DNA of 64,000 bases from Flavobacteriales bacterium (GCA_016703105.1 JADJCS010000020.1:62001-126000); one strand, 5' to 3'. Shown: positions 50,254 through 60,141, numbered from the stretch's first letter. The notes: a model not told the origin generated them from the letters alone. Translations and numbers: made by a program.

Positions 50254-52163
50254 CAGCGCAGCACTTTGCTGAGCCGCGCGCGACCGGCCGCCCGCCAGGC
50301 GATCTGATAGGTGCCGGGTGTTGCCGGCAAAGTGATGCGCAGGCCTTGTGCGGTGCGCTCCACTTGTGCGCGTACTTCACGTCCAGTGGCGTCGTACACG
50401 GCCATCAAGGTCACGTCCTTCGCGCTGATGGTCACCACGCCATCGCTGGTGGGGTTGGGCCATACCGCGGCGATGTCCTCCAGGCGATCGGCGATGCCGG
50501 TGCGGTCGTCCAGCAGCGTATCCACGGCCACCAGGGTGGGTGTGCCATCGGCCGCATCGTAGAGCGTGCGGAAGGAATCGATGCGCGGGCCCTGCATGCT
50601 GAACATCTCCTCGTTCCAGGCCGGTGGCACGGGTTGGTAGTACACGCGCGCGCTTACCTGGATCAGCCCATCGAAGCCGTTCATGGGGATATGGTAGCGC
50701 ACGATGTCGCCCCCGTTGCCTTCCACCCCGAAGGCATCGTGGTTGAAGTCGATGTCGCTCGCCGGCACCCCGGCGATCCGCGTGGTGTCGTACGTGTAGT
50801 GCGTGGTGCTGAAGCCCTGCGGCACGAGGCGGTTGTCTTTGATCGGATCCTTCGCGCGCTCCAGCACGGTGGTCACGTCGCCGTTCACGTCGCCCATCAC
50901 CAGCTCGTAGATCTGCGCCTGGCCGGGATCGTTGATCATGTCGTAATGCGCCTCGTAGGTCGCGTCGTGGCCGATCACTTCGTAGGTGGTATCGAGCAGT
51001 CCGCTGGCGAAGAGCGTATCGTTCTGCGCATCGGTCACCACCAGTTGCACGAAGGCGCGGCGGCTGGGATAGCCGCTGGGGAACTTGTGGCCCGCGAGGT
51101 TCACCAGGCGCGCTTCGATGTAGGCCGTATCCGGATCGCGGGAAGTGAGCACGAGGTCGAGGTCCAGGGTGCGGTGCCGCAATTGATCCACCGTGCGGGC
51201 GATGGTGCTGTCGAACTGAACACCTGTGGCCGGTATGCCCAGCGCCTGCCGGTTCTCCTTCAGCAGTTTCAGCATGAACTCGTTGCCGCCCACCAGGTGG
51301 TGCAGACCGAAGGGACTGTGGCCTTGCAGAAAGGCGTAATCCGCCGCGAGGCGGATGCTGTCGGTGATACGCGGCAGGTGGCAGCCCCGGCAATTGGTCT
51401 GCGGGTCGGCGGTGTACACGCTGTTCAACCACTCGTGCCAGGTGGCCTGTTCCACGAACTCATCGCCGGTGGGATCGCCTTGCAGATCGAGCGTTCCGGT
51501 GATCAGCGTATGGCAGCCCGCGCACACGCGCCCATCCTGGATGTGCTCCCCATAGCCCGGCCGGAAGCCCACGAAGAATTCCATGATGGCCTGGTTGATC
51601 TCATCGTCCTCGTACGGGCCGTACACCAAGGCGGAGTCGAAACGCAGCTCGCCGCTGAAAAGCGTTCCCGCCGAGTCCGGGTTCTGCATGTGGCAGGAGG
51701 TGCAGCTCACGCCGTCCAGCCCGATGGTGCTGGTGTCCAACATCGCGGCGGTGAAGGGCGCATGGCCCAGCATCCTCTCCTCATGGAAACCGAGCGGGGC
51801 ATGGCAGCTCAGGCATTTGCCTTCGATCGCGCCCTGGTGCCCCGGGTTCACCAGCACCTCATGCTCCATTTTGGCGCGGAAGAAGGGATCGCGCGCGCTG
51901 TTGCCCATCATGCTGCTGCGCCAATCGTCCGCCACGTTCACGTCGCGGCCCTGCGCATCGATGCTCGCGAGCGTATCCTGGTCGTGCCCGTGGCAGCCCG
52001 CGCAGCGCCCCGCGGTGGCGAAGTAGGTGCTGTACATCACCACCAGGTCGCTATCGCCGGAACGGAACAGCAGGTCCTCGAACCGGGTGTGATGGCCGCG
52101 CGGTTCCGTGGCCGTGGTCCAGCCCACGAGCAGCACCACCACGCCCATCAGGCCAAGTACCAT
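50250..52163 (-). CDS. Pentaheme cytochrome with T9SS sorting domain
   Basis: 637 residues from the ATG at 52163. A signal/anchor (MVLGLMGVVVLLVGWTTATE) is followed by five c-type heme motifs: CAGCH, CLSCH, CTSCH, CAGCH and CRGCH, all in the first ~300 residues, with many further His. The middle is a beta-rich domain (residues ~330-560). The last ~75 residues are a T9SS type A tail (AAVWPNPTSDGVVTISA to KVLRW). It should therefore be heme-loaded in the periplasm and then moved through the T9SS to the surface. The 53 codons upstream of this ATG are not a signal and were dropped. A TACCTTTC (-7-like) box lies just upstream. Confidence 0.87.
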   Translation of the reverse strand: MVLGLMGVVVLLVGWTTATEPRGHHTRFEDLLFRSGDSDLVVMYSTYFATAGRCAGCHGHDQDTLASIDAQGRDVNVADDWRSSMMGNSARDPFFRAKMEHEVLVNPGHQGAIEGKCLSCHAPLGFHEERMLGHAPFTAAMLDTSTIGLDGVSCTSCHMQNPDSAGTLFSGELRFDSALVYGPYEDDEINQAIMEFFVGFRPGYGEHIQDGRVCAGCHTLITGTLDLQGDPTGDEFVEQATWHEWLNSVYTADPQTNCRGCHLPRITDSIRLAADYAFLQGHSPFGLHHLVGGNEFMLKLLKENRQALGIPATGVQFDSTIARTVDQLRHRTLDLDLVLTSRDPDTAYIEARLVNLAGHKFPSGYPSRRAFVQLVVTDAQNDTLFASGLLDTTYEVIGHDATYEAHYDMINDPGQAQIYELVMGDVNGDVTTVLERAKDPIKDNRLVPQGFSTTHYTYDTTRIAGVPASDIDFNHDAFGVEGNGGDIVRYHIPMNGFDGLIQVSARVYYQPVPPAWNEEMFSMQGPRIDSFRTLYDAADGTPTLVAVDTLLDDRTGIADRLEDIAAVWPNPTSDGVVTISAKDVTLMAVYDATGREVRAQVERTAQGLRITLPATPGTYQIAWRAAGRARLSKVLRW

Positions 52164-52349
52164 CTTCCAAGGGGTGTCCGCTTCATGGCAAGGGCCGAAA
52201 GGTAGCTGGCGATCGCGCGCGCTGCCAGTGGGAACACCTTGCGCGGTGGCCTGGTTCGCGCGGCAGGTTTCCAAGCCCATTCGCGGAGACCACAGGCGGA
52301 TCGTGGACAGCCGATCGTTCACCTACCGATGACCGATGTGACCGGCCGG

Positions 52350-52357
52350 TACTTTTG
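52350..52357 (+). promoter_or_regulatory. -7 box of the MORN-repeat gene
   Basis: TACTTTTG matches TAnnTTTG exactly, 38 bases before the ATG. It lies in the 232-base divergent region shared with the pentaheme gene, which otherwise shows no operator. Confidence 0.5.
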
Positions 52358-52395
52358 GAGTCCGCTCCTCGTTCAGCCCTTCAGCCGAATGCGGG

Positions 52396-54057
52396 ATGAA
52401 ACACATGCGTGCACTCTTCGTCCTGCTGTTTTTCTCCCCCTTGCTGCTCGCGGCCCAGGTGCCGCCTCCCACCCCGGCGGGCGTGCAGCCTTTCGTGGAC
52501 CACTGGGACAGCTTGCGCACTATCAAGCGCAGCGAAGGCCTCTTTGTGAACGGCCGCGAATGGGGCGAGTGGAAGTTCTGGGACCGCCAGGGCCGCCTCT
52601 TTGAAGTGGCCGAGTTCAAGAGCGGCGAACGCGACGGCCATGTGGTGATGCACTATGACAATGGCCAGGTGCAGCACGATGGCTATTTCCACCGTGGCAA
52701 GCAGGACAGTTTGATGCAGAGCTTCTACCGCGACGGCAAGCCCATGGAGAAGGGGAGCTACAGCGCAGGCAAGAAGAAGGGGCTGTGGGAATATTGGTAC
52801 GCCGATGCCAAACCCTACCTGCGCGAGGATTGCGCGGACACCCTATGCCTCTTGCTGGACGCGTGGGACCCCCAAGGCGTGCAAGTGGTGAAAGCGGGCG
52901 ATGGACTGCTGCGCACCTGGTATGCCAGCGGCGCGGTGCATGAAGAGACCGCCTACAAATTCGGCGTGCCCAGCGGGCCCTTCGTGGAGCATTATCCTGC
53001 GGGCAATCCCAAAGCGAAAGGCGAATACCTCGGCGGCGTGAAGCACGGGGCGTGGTCCTACTACTTCAGCGATGCGCACTTGGAAAAGGAAGAGACCTAC
53101 TTGCGCGGGAAACTGGACGGTCCTTTCCTGCTCTCCTTCCGCAGCGGCCAGCCCAACATCACCGGGTTCTACAAGGAAGGGTTGAAGGACAGCCTGTGGA
53201 CCTGGTACACCAGCACCGGCCAGCAGGATATGGAAGGGCCCTTCCAGGCGGACAAACGCCAGGGCGTTTGGCGCTTCTGGTATCCCAATGGCCAGATGAG
53301 CAGCACCGGCGCTTTCGCGGACGACAAGGAGGAGGGGGATTGGGTGTACTTCTACGAAGGCGGGCAGTTCTGGAAGAAGGGCACCTTCAAGGCCGGTGCG
53401 AAGGATGGCGTGTGGACCACCTGGTTCGAGAGCGGCCAGAAACTGCAGGAGGGACCGTATGTACACGGTGTGGTCGAAGGCGAATGGACCAGCTGGTTCG
53501 AGACCGGCCGTGAGAAGGACAAAGGAGTGTTCGTGGCGGGGCACATGAACGGGTTATGGAAAGGATGGTACCCCGATGGCCAGCAGGAGTACGAAGGCCT
53601 GTGGAAGGCGGACCTGAAGGACGGCCCTTGGAAATTCTGGTTCGAGAACGGCCGGATCAAAGAGGAAGGCTCTTACGCCGATGGCAAAAAGAGCGGACGC
53701 TGGGTGGCCTACAGCACCGGTGGGCTCCCGATAAGCGAAGGGCTCTATGTGAACGGGACCCCCGATGGCCCTTGGACCTATTATGATGATGCCGGCGTGA
53801 AGATGCGCGAGCAATCCATGATGAACGGGGATCCGCATGGCGATTGTGTGGTGTACGACTACAAAGGCCGCGTGATCCAGCGCATGCACTACGAGCAAGG
53901 GCGCCTGCACGGCACCATGTCGTTCTACGATAGTGATGGGCGCGTCACCAAGAGCGTGGAATACAAGTACGGTTCGCGCGTGCAGGACGCACCACCGGCG
54001 TTGAAGGGGAACGAGCGCGCGCCTGCATCGGTGCCTGGGATGGACCGCAAGCGGTGA
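52396..54057 (+). CDS. Secreted MORN / YwqK-repeat protein
   Basis: 553 residues: signal peptide (MKHMRALFVLLFFSPLLLAAQ), then about twenty MORN-type beta hairpins of 22-24 residues with GxWxxWYxNGQ cores, e.g. GVWRFWYPNGQMSSTGAF, GVWTTWFESGQKLQEGPY and GPWTYYDDAGVKMREQ. Such repeats (the YwqK antitoxin-like family of Bacteroidota) are probably elongated binding scaffolds, here outside the cytoplasm. No T9SS tail is present, and the C-terminus is Pro-rich and basic. Confidence 0.86.
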   Translation: MKHMRALFVLLFFSPLLLAAQVPPPTPAGVQPFVDHWDSLRTIKRSEGLFVNGREWGEWKFWDRQGRLFEVAEFKSGERDGHVVMHYDNGQVQHDGYFHRGKQDSLMQSFYRDGKPMEKGSYSAGKKKGLWEYWYADAKPYLREDCADTLCLLLDAWDPQGVQVVKAGDGLLRTWYASGAVHEETAYKFGVPSGPFVEHYPAGNPKAKGEYLGGVKHGAWSYYFSDAHLEKEETYLRGKLDGPFLLSFRSGQPNITGFYKEGLKDSLWTWYTSTGQQDMEGPFQADKRQGVWRFWYPNGQMSSTGAFADDKEEGDWVYFYEGGQFWKKGTFKAGAKDGVWTTWFESGQKLQEGPYVHGVVEGEWTSWFETGREKDKGVFVAGHMNGLWKGWYPDGQQEYEGLWKADLKDGPWKFWFENGRIKEEGSYADGKKSGRWVAYSTGGLPISEGLYVNGTPDGPWTYYDDAGVKMREQSMMNGDPHGDCVVYDYKGRVIQRMHYEQGRLHGTMSFYDSDGRVTKSVEYKYGSRVQDAPPALKGNERAPASVPGMDRKR

Positions 54058-54121
54058 GGGCGACGTAGGGTTTGATGGATAGCCGCTGAATTCCGGCTCG
54101 GACCTGTGTATTTCGAAGAGA

Positions 54122-55738
54122 ATGCGGAGAGCAGGTGGCTTGGGTGGTATGGTATTGTGCCGTAGTATCACATTGAAATTTGGCAACTCTTCAAAACTGG
54201 TGTTCACAAAAAACAGCAGCGCACTGCTCAGGCTGGCCACAGCGGTCGGCCTGGGCATGGCTGCGTTGGTGTCTCGTGGCCAAACTTTCAATGTGATCCA
54301 TGACAACCAGTTAGGCGGCTATGCCGTAGGCCGAAGCGTCGTCGAGGTATCTGACGGGTTTTTGGTCTTCGGGGAACAAGCGCAACTGGACAGTAATGAG
54401 CAGGATCTGTCCCTTACCAGGTTCGATCTGCAAGGCCAGTATGTTTCCGAGGAACGTTTCGTAAAGCCCGAGGACCAGTTCTATTGGCGGCCAGACCCGA
54501 TCACCAAAGGTCCGAATGGTTCTGGTTTCATCGGAATGGCGCACTTGCAGCCCATTGATTCTCCTATGGATACGGTGCTTCTTTTACGTCTCGACGCCGA
54601 GGGTGATACGCTTTGGACGACCACTCTCCTAACAGGCTACACCTCCAGAGGCTACAAGGTGATCGCCACAGCCGATCATTTTTTCATTGCGGGCGCATAC
54701 AATACGGGCATCCTTGGGGACTCCTTACCTGCATATGCGATGAGAACAGATACTTCGGGCGGGATCCAAATGTTCAAACGGCATCGGCGGGTCGGTGCGC
54801 AAGCAGTCGCCGCCGACACTTTGCTCAACATGTACCTGGCTGGGAACGGTTTCTGGCCCAATTCCATCACAGGAAAGCTGTGTTTGATGAAAATGGACAG
54901 CAGCGGCAACGAAATTTGGCACCGTGAGGCACCGGTACCCTACGGCATCTGGTACGGTGTACAACTGCTTGCCAATGGCCACCTGTTGTGTGCGGGCCGG
55001 CGATCTTTTAATCCGCAAGGGGATCCACCCATGCACATGTATCTGGCGAGCTACGATACGGCTGGCACGCTGCTGTGGCAGTACCAAGGGCCCATGGGCC
55101 AACCCACGGCCATAGGGGCGTACACTGGCTACAACGACATGTACCAGGATACGGACACCACCTTCATCGTATGCGGCGGCATACAGCAACAGAATTGGAA
55201 GCGGGCGCTGGTGCATCGGTTCACGGTGGATGGCGATTCGTTATGGCGGCGGGAGTACGCGCACTTCGCCAACCTGAGCCCCTTTAACTTGGAGGTGCCG
55301 TGGGATATCGAGCCCACCAGCGATGGCGGCATGGTGCTTACCGGCGAGACGTGGGATGACTCCAACAACTCCCCGCACTTCAGCCAGCACATGTGGCTTT
55401 TGAAGTTGGATAGTGTGGGCTGCTTGGTGCCCGGCTGCCAGTTCGTGGGGCTTAACGATATCGCCTTCGGCTTGCAGGATGCGCTGACGGCTTATCCCAA
55501 TCCCAGCGCAGGAAGGTTCAGTTTGGCATTGTCGCTACCAGAGGCTGTCCATGTGAACGGAGAGATGCAGTTACAGGTCTTCGACGCGCACGGGCGGTTA
55601 GTGGTACGCAAGGATTTGGGTACGGCCTTGGAACAATCGCTGGTGCTGGACATGAGCCAGGAACCGGCGGGTTTGTATAGTGCTCATGTGAGCGATGCGG
55701 GGAGGATCCTCACCGGTACACGCGTGATCTTGGAGTGA
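54122..55738 (+). CDS. Secreted propeller-type protein with T9SS sorting domain
   Basis: 538 residues. The body repeats motifs like DGGMVLTGETWDDSNN and KVIATADHFFIAGAYNTG, and ends with DSVGCLVPGC and a T9SS tail (LTAYPNPSAGRFSLALSL to GTRVILE). The last ~110 residues align with the protein at 47515-48993, so these are paralogues. The start is uncertain: a hydrophobic run LLRLATAVGLGMAALVSRGQ at residues ~36-55 is the likely signal, so translation may begin at an internal codon downstream of the ATG at 54122. Codon use is slightly less GC-rich than its neighbours. Its stop is 5 bases from the convergent PBP1A stop. Confidence 0.82.
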   Translation: MRRAGGLGGMVLCRSITLKFGNSSKLVFTKNSSALLRLATAVGLGMAALVSRGQTFNVIHDNQLGGYAVGRSVVEVSDGFLVFGEQAQLDSNEQDLSLTRFDLQGQYVSEERFVKPEDQFYWRPDPITKGPNGSGFIGMAHLQPIDSPMDTVLLLRLDAEGDTLWTTTLLTGYTSRGYKVIATADHFFIAGAYNTGILGDSLPAYAMRTDTSGGIQMFKRHRRVGAQAVAADTLLNMYLAGNGFWPNSITGKLCLMKMDSSGNEIWHREAPVPYGIWYGVQLLANGHLLCAGRRSFNPQGDPPMHMYLASYDTAGTLLWQYQGPMGQPTAIGAYTGYNDMYQDTDTTFIVCGGIQQQNWKRALVHRFTVDGDSLWRREYAHFANLSPFNLEVPWDIEPTSDGGMVLTGETWDDSNNSPHFSQHMWLLKLDSVGCLVPGCQFVGLNDIAFGLQDALTAYPNPSAGRFSLALSLPEAVHVNGEMQLQVFDAHGRLVVRKDLGTALEQSLVLDMSQEPAGLYSAHVSDAGRILTGTRVILE

Positions 55739-55743
55739 TCCCC

Positions 55744-58029
55744 TCACTTTTTTCGCGGAAATAGTCGCTTGAGCAGGCCTGGCCGCTCAACGCTGTCTTG
55801 TACGACATCACGCAGGGGCTTGCCCGGTTCGTTCCCATTGAAGAGGTCATTGAAGAACTCCTGCACTGCGTTCGGGTCACGTCGCGCGGGGCATTCCAAC
55901 GAAGGGGTCAGGCTGTCCGGCGCGGCGAACGGCTTGACGTAGCGGGTGCGTAGTTCCTTGCTCGCTTCAATGCCGTGGAACACCGCCCCGGCGATCGGCA
56001 ACGCGAGCTGCCCACCCGTGCCGAGCGAACTGCGGAAGTGGATGGAGGGATCGCGCGCACCCACCCAGGTGCCCACCACAAGACCAGGTGTGTACCCGAA
56101 GAACCAGGCATCGCGTTGATCTTGCGAGGTGCCGGTTTTGCCGGCGAGGGGCACGGTAACCCCATAGCGCGATCGCAGCGCGGCACCTGTTCCCTGGTCC
56201 ACCGCGCGGCGAAGCATACTGCTGATCACGGTCGCGGTTCCCCGGGAGATCGCCTGGCGCATTTTTGTCTTGGGAGCTTCATAGAGCACCTTGCCCTGCG
56301 CGTCCGTGATCTTCTCGATCAAGCGGGGCTTCGTGCGTTGGCCGCGATAGGCGAACGCACCGTACGCAGGCACCACTTCTTCCAAGGAGAGATCCGAAGC
56401 GCCAAGGCATATGGCCGGGTTCTGCACTTGCACTTGGGGTAGACCTATCGCACGGACCACATCGCGCAGGGAGTCCTGATCGAGACGGAAGTAAAGGTCC
56501 ACGGTGGGCAGGTTCATGCTGCGCGCGAGCGCATACCACATCGCCACTTGTCCGCCGGCGGTATCGCCATCGAAGTTCTGCGGCGTCCAATCATCATACT
56601 CCGGATAGGTGCGTAGCGTGTTCTCCAGGTAGGTGCATGGATCCATGCCGGATTCGATCGCAGCAGCGTAGATGAACGGTTTGATCGCCGAGGCGATGGG
56701 CCGGTGCGTGCGCACCAGATCGAGCGCGAGATAGCGGTGGTGGTTACCACCGACCCACGCGCGCACCGCCCCGGTCGATGGCTCCATCATAAGCACGGCG
56801 GCGTTCAGCATGCGGTGGTAGTGCCAGAGGCTGTCGCGGTAGCTCAAACTGTCCACACGGATGCCGGCATGATCGTAGATCTCCATGCGCGTCCGCGCGT
56901 TCCGCTTCCATGCTACGTCCTTCTTCTTTTCACGGGTGCGCTCCCAATTCTTCCGGTCCTTGGCCGCCTTCAGCTCGGCGTCCAACTTGGGTTGCATGCG
57001 CGCCAGGTGCTCTTGCGCGGCGTCGGCGGCGAGATGTTGCAGTTCCGGGTCCAGGGTCGTGTATATCCTCAACCCATCCTTCCGCAGGTCGAAGCCTGTG
57101 TTCGCACCGATGCCCTCCATCTTCACATCGCCGGTGCGATCCGAGAGGTCGCGCAGAATGATCTCCGCTTCTTTGGCCACGCGGCCCACGAAATAGCCGT
57201 AGACGTCGTAGGCGTCCGATCCCGCGTACCGCAGGGTGATGGGCAGGGCCTTCAAGCTATCGGCGACGGCGGTGGTGAGCAGGTTGTTCTTCCGCAACAG
57301 TTCGAGCACGGTGTTACGACGCGCGCGTGAGGCTTCGGGATGGAGCCGCGGGTTATAGCTGGTGTTGGCCTTCAGCATGCCCACCAGCACCGCGCCCTCT
57401 TCCACCTTGAGCCGGGCGGTGCTCTTGCCGAAGAAGCGCCGCGCTGCGGCCTCGATGCCATAGGTGTTCTCCCCGAACGGCACGCTGTTGAGGTAGAGGA
57501 CGAGCACACCTTGCTTGTCGTAGACCTGTTCCAAGCGTTGCGCCACCAAGGCCTCTTTGATCTTGTTCACCGGCACGGTGAGGAGACCGTGGTTCTCGCG
57601 GCCATAAAGGTTCTTGATGATCTGCTGGCTGATGGTGCTTCCGCCACCGCCGCCACGGTCGCCCCCCAGGATGGTGCGGAAGAACACGCGCAGATAACTG
57701 GCGCCATCCACACCTTGGTGGGCGAAGAAGCGCGCGTCCTCGGTGCTCACCAGGGCGTTCATCAGGTGTGGGGGAATATCCTCGTAGCGGATGTTGGTGC
57801 GGTCCTCGGCGAAGAGTTTGCCGATGATGGTGCCATCGCGCGCCAGCACCAACGTCGCTTCTTCGTGCTGGATGGCGGCGAGCTCCGCCTTGCTCGGCAA
57901 CTTGCCGAAAACGTCCAAGGAGACGAGCGCGATCAACAGGCCGAGGCACAGGACGACCCCCAGCCCCAGAGCGAGCAGGATGCGTCCCGCCTTTGGTCCC
58001 GCTTTCTTCTTCGCTCGCTTCGCCGACAT
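55744..58029 (-). CDS. Penicillin-binding protein 1A, bifunctional
   Basis: 761 residues from the ATG at 58029 (MSAKRAKKKAG). A cytoplasmic basic tail and one transmembrane helix (ILLALGLGVVLCLGLLIALVSLD) precede the GT51 glycosyltransferase (motifs EDARFFAHQGVD with catalytic Glu, GGSTISQQIIKNLYG, and LYLNSVPFGENTYGIEAAA). The transpeptidase has SAIK (Ser nucleophile), ARSMN and KTGTSQDQ. It polymerises and crosslinks peptidoglycan. The C-terminus ends in a basic Lys/Arg patch. It follows hflX by 64 bases on the same strand. Confidence 0.93.
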   Translation of the reverse strand: MSAKRAKKKAGPKAGRILLALGLGVVLCLGLLIALVSLDVFGKLPSKAELAAIQHEEATLVLARDGTIIGKLFAEDRTNIRYEDIPPHLMNALVSTEDARFFAHQGVDGASYLRVFFRTILGGDRGGGGGSTISQQIIKNLYGRENHGLLTVPVNKIKEALVAQRLEQVYDKQGVLVLYLNSVPFGENTYGIEAAARRFFGKSTARLKVEEGAVLVGMLKANTSYNPRLHPEASRARRNTVLELLRKNNLLTTAVADSLKALPITLRYAGSDAYDVYGYFVGRVAKEAEIILRDLSDRTGDVKMEGIGANTGFDLRKDGLRIYTTLDPELQHLAADAAQEHLARMQPKLDAELKAAKDRKNWERTREKKKDVAWKRNARTRMEIYDHAGIRVDSLSYRDSLWHYHRMLNAAVLMMEPSTGAVRAWVGGNHHRYLALDLVRTHRPIASAIKPFIYAAAIESGMDPCTYLENTLRTYPEYDDWTPQNFDGDTAGGQVAMWYALARSMNLPTVDLYFRLDQDSLRDVVRAIGLPQVQVQNPAICLGASDLSLEEVVPAYGAFAYRGQRTKPRLIEKITDAQGKVLYEAPKTKMRQAISRGTATVISSMLRRAVDQGTGAALRSRYGVTVPLAGKTGTSQDQRDAWFFGYTPGLVVGTWVGARDPSIHFRSSLGTGGQLALPIAGAVFHGIEASKELRTRYVKPFAAPDSLTPSLECPARRDPNAVQEFFNDLFNGNEPGKPLRDVVQDSVERPGLLKRLFPRKK

Positions 58030-58093
58030 CTTCTTTCTAACGGAACATCCGCGGGATCCATGTGGTCCCACGACCGATGCTACCTGACGGTGC

Positions 58094-59341
58094 TCACGGT
58101 GCTACCGCATCTTCGCCCTGGCCCTCCAGGTATTCGTCCTTGTAGAGCAGGTCGCTCTCGTAGGGGTACCGCTCCAGGTGGATCGCTTTCACACGTTGAT
58201 AGAGCATCCTGCGCAAGCCGTCCACGTTCTGCCGGGCGGTCGCTGAGATGAAGAGGCACTCCGCATTGTCCATGCGCGCCATCCAGGTCTCCTTCAATTC
58301 TTCCAAACTGAACTGGTCCTCACGCTTCGGCGCCAGGTCGTCCGGATCGTGCGGGGCGGGGCGGTACGCATCGATCTTGTTGAACAACACGATAACGGGC
58401 CGGTCGCCCGCACCGATCTCGTTCAACGTCTGCTTCACTGTGCCGTACTGTTCTTCGAAGTTGTGGTGGCTGATATCCACCACGTGGAGCAACAGATCGG
58501 CTTCCCGTGTTTCATCCAATGTGCTCTTGAAGCTCTCGATCAGTTGGTGGGGCAGTTTGCGGATGAACCCGACCGTATCGCTGAGCAGGAAGGGTAGGTT
58601 GCCGAGCACCACTTTCCGCACGGTCGTGTCCAACGTTGCGAAGAGCTTGTTCTCGGCGAACACATCGCTCTTGCTCAGCAGGTTCATCACCGTGCTCTTG
58701 CCCACGTTGGTGTAGCCCACGAGCGCCACACGCACGAGCTTCCCGCGGTTGCCGCGCTGAATGGATTTCTGCCGGTCGATGTCGCGCAATTGCGCTTTAA
58801 GCAAGGCGATGCGGTCACGCACAAGACGGCGGTCCGTCTCGATCTCCTTTTCGCCCGCACCGCCGCGGGTCCCGGTGCCGCCACGCTGCCGCTCCAAGTG
58901 GGTCCACAGCTTGGTGAGGCGGGGCAGCATGTACTCGTACTGCGCCAGTTCCACTTGGGTCTTGGCGTGCGCTGTGCGCGCGCGCCGTGCGAAGATGTCC
59001 AGGATCAGGCGAGGCCGATCGAGCACCGGGAGCCCGAGCTCCTTTTCCAAGTTGCGCTGTTGCGCAGGGCTCAGTTCGTCATCGAAGATCACCGACTGTG
59101 CTTCGTGCTCCAGCACCCACGCTTTCACCTCCGCCAGCTTGCCACTACCTACGTAGGTCCGTCCATCCGGCTTGTGCAGGCGCTGGGTGAAACGCTTGAG
59201 CGTCCGGATCTCGGCGGTGGTGGCCAGGAACTCCAACTCGTCCAGGTATTCCTTCACCTGGTCCTGGTCTTGATCATCGGTGATCAAGCCGATGAGCACG
59301 GCCGTTTCCGTGCTGCCTTTGATCGCCAGCGGATCGATCAT
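58094..59341 (-). CDS. hflX: GTPase HflX
   Basis: 415 residues. The HflX N-terminal domain (LDELEFLATTAEIRTLKRFTQRLHKPDGRTYVGSGK) and helical linker (RGGTGTRGGAGEKEIETDRR, with the long QKSIQRGNRG arm) precede the Ras-like G domain: G1 GYTNVGKST, G3 DTVGFIRKLP, G4 FNKIDAY, with the FxSxT loop in LFATLDTTVRK. It splits stalled 70S ribosomes under stress. The C-terminus overlaps nothing; its ATG overlaps the cytochrome stop (ATGA), so it is coupled to that gene. Confidence 0.95.
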   Translation of the reverse strand: MIDPLAIKGSTETAVLIGLITDDQDQDQVKEYLDELEFLATTAEIRTLKRFTQRLHKPDGRTYVGSGKLAEVKAWVLEHEAQSVIFDDELSPAQQRNLEKELGLPVLDRPRLILDIFARRARTAHAKTQVELAQYEYMLPRLTKLWTHLERQRGGTGTRGGAGEKEIETDRRLVRDRIALLKAQLRDIDRQKSIQRGNRGKLVRVALVGYTNVGKSTVMNLLSKSDVFAENKLFATLDTTVRKVVLGNLPFLLSDTVGFIRKLPHQLIESFKSTLDETREADLLLHVVDISHHNFEEQYGTVKQTLNEIGAGDRPVIVLFNKIDAYRPAPHDPDDLAPKREDQFSLEELKETWMARMDNAECLFISATARQNVDGLRRMLYQRVKAIHLERYPYESDLLYKDEYLEGQGEDAVAP

Positions 59342-59667
59342 GGGGTGGTGCGCAGTGAACGCACATGGTCCACCACGGCTTCGATCTCTTCGGGACGCAT
59401 GACGTTCTTGTAAGGCATCATCATGCCCTTGCCGTCGGTCACCAGCAAGATCATCTGCTCACGGGTCAGTGCCGAAACGGTCAGGTCCTTGGCGCCGCTC
59501 AAGCCCAACTTCCCATCGCGGCCATGGCACAGCGTACACTGCATTTGAAAGAGCTTGGCGCCATCGGGGGGCGCAGCTGTGATGGTGGCGGACGCCTCAG
59601 GTCCGTCCGAGGTGGAGGAACAGGCGAGCATGGCCACGAGGGCGAAGAGCGGAAGGGTGCGCATCAT
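59338..59667 (-). CDS. Small cytochrome c lipoprotein
   Basis: 109 residues from the ATG at 59667: MMRTLPLFALVAMLACSST, with lipobox MLAC. Heme motif CTLCHG at ~residue 49 and Met ligand in MMMPYKNVM, followed by the final helix EEIEAVVDHVRSL. A single-heme class I cytochrome. The upstream 96 codons in frame overlap another gene and are discarded. It follows the four-helix membrane protein by 2 bases and is coupled to hflX. Confidence 0.88.
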   Translation of the reverse strand: MMRTLPLFALVAMLACSSTSDGPEASATITAAPPDGAKLFQMQCTLCHGRDGKLGLSGAKDLTVSALTREQMILLVTDGKGMMMPYKNVMRPEEIEAVVDHVRSLRTTP

Positions 59668-59669
59668 GT

Positions 59670-60110
59670 TCACAGCCAGCCGAGATCGCGTCCCACCTCT
59701 GTGAAGGGCCAGGGGATCCCCGCCAGCATCAATACCAATGCGATCAGGTAGAAGATGGCGACATGCCGTTGCTTGATCGGTTCTTCCTTGGCGCGCTTGC
59801 TCAACATCCGGCCGATGGTGACCAGCGCGATAGCGGCGATCATCATGGCGATGTGCTCCATTTTCCAGTAGCGCTGATGTGATGGGGCCATCAATTCGAA
59901 CGCTTTGAAGCGCATACCATAAAGCGCCAGGCCGATGGCAAGTTGGATGTGGCACAACACCATGGCCACCACGGCGAGCATACGTTCATACACCAGTATC
60001 GGGCGCTGGCGCAACCACCCCATCAGGGCCACGAAGCCCGCCGCCGCAACGAACAGCAGCACAGCATAACGCAACAGACTGTGGAAGAAGGTCAAAATGT
60101 TCTGGTCCAT
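59670..60110 (-). CDS. Four-helix membrane protein ('cytochrome B'-type)
   Basis: 146 residues from the ATG at 60110 (MDQNILTFFHSLLRY). Four hydrophobic segments: AVLLFVAAAGFVALMGWL, MLAVVAMVLCHIQLAIGLALYG, IAMMIAAIALVTIGRML and HVAIFYLIALVLMLAGIPW. Several His (FFHSLLRY, LCHIQL, KMEHIAM) sit in or beside helices and could bind heme, which explains why such proteins are often called cytochrome B in Flavobacteria. It is the first gene of the run leading into a cytochrome c and hflX; the leading 87 codons of open frame are not coding. Confidence 0.78.
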   Translation of the reverse strand: MDQNILTFFHSLLRYAVLLFVAAAGFVALMGWLRQRPILVYERMLAVVAMVLCHIQLAIGLALYGMRFKAFELMAPSHQRYWKMEHIAMMIAAIALVTIGRMLSKRAKEEPIKQRHVAIFYLIALVLMLAGIPWPFTEVGRDLGWL

Positions 60111-60141
60111 GGCGGTTTTCGGGGTTCGGAGCGGAGCGGCG

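Noticed and set aside
50346..52205. 619-codon plus-strand frame opposite the pentaheme gene
   Set aside because: Shadow frame; the minus strand carries five heme motifs and a sorting domain.
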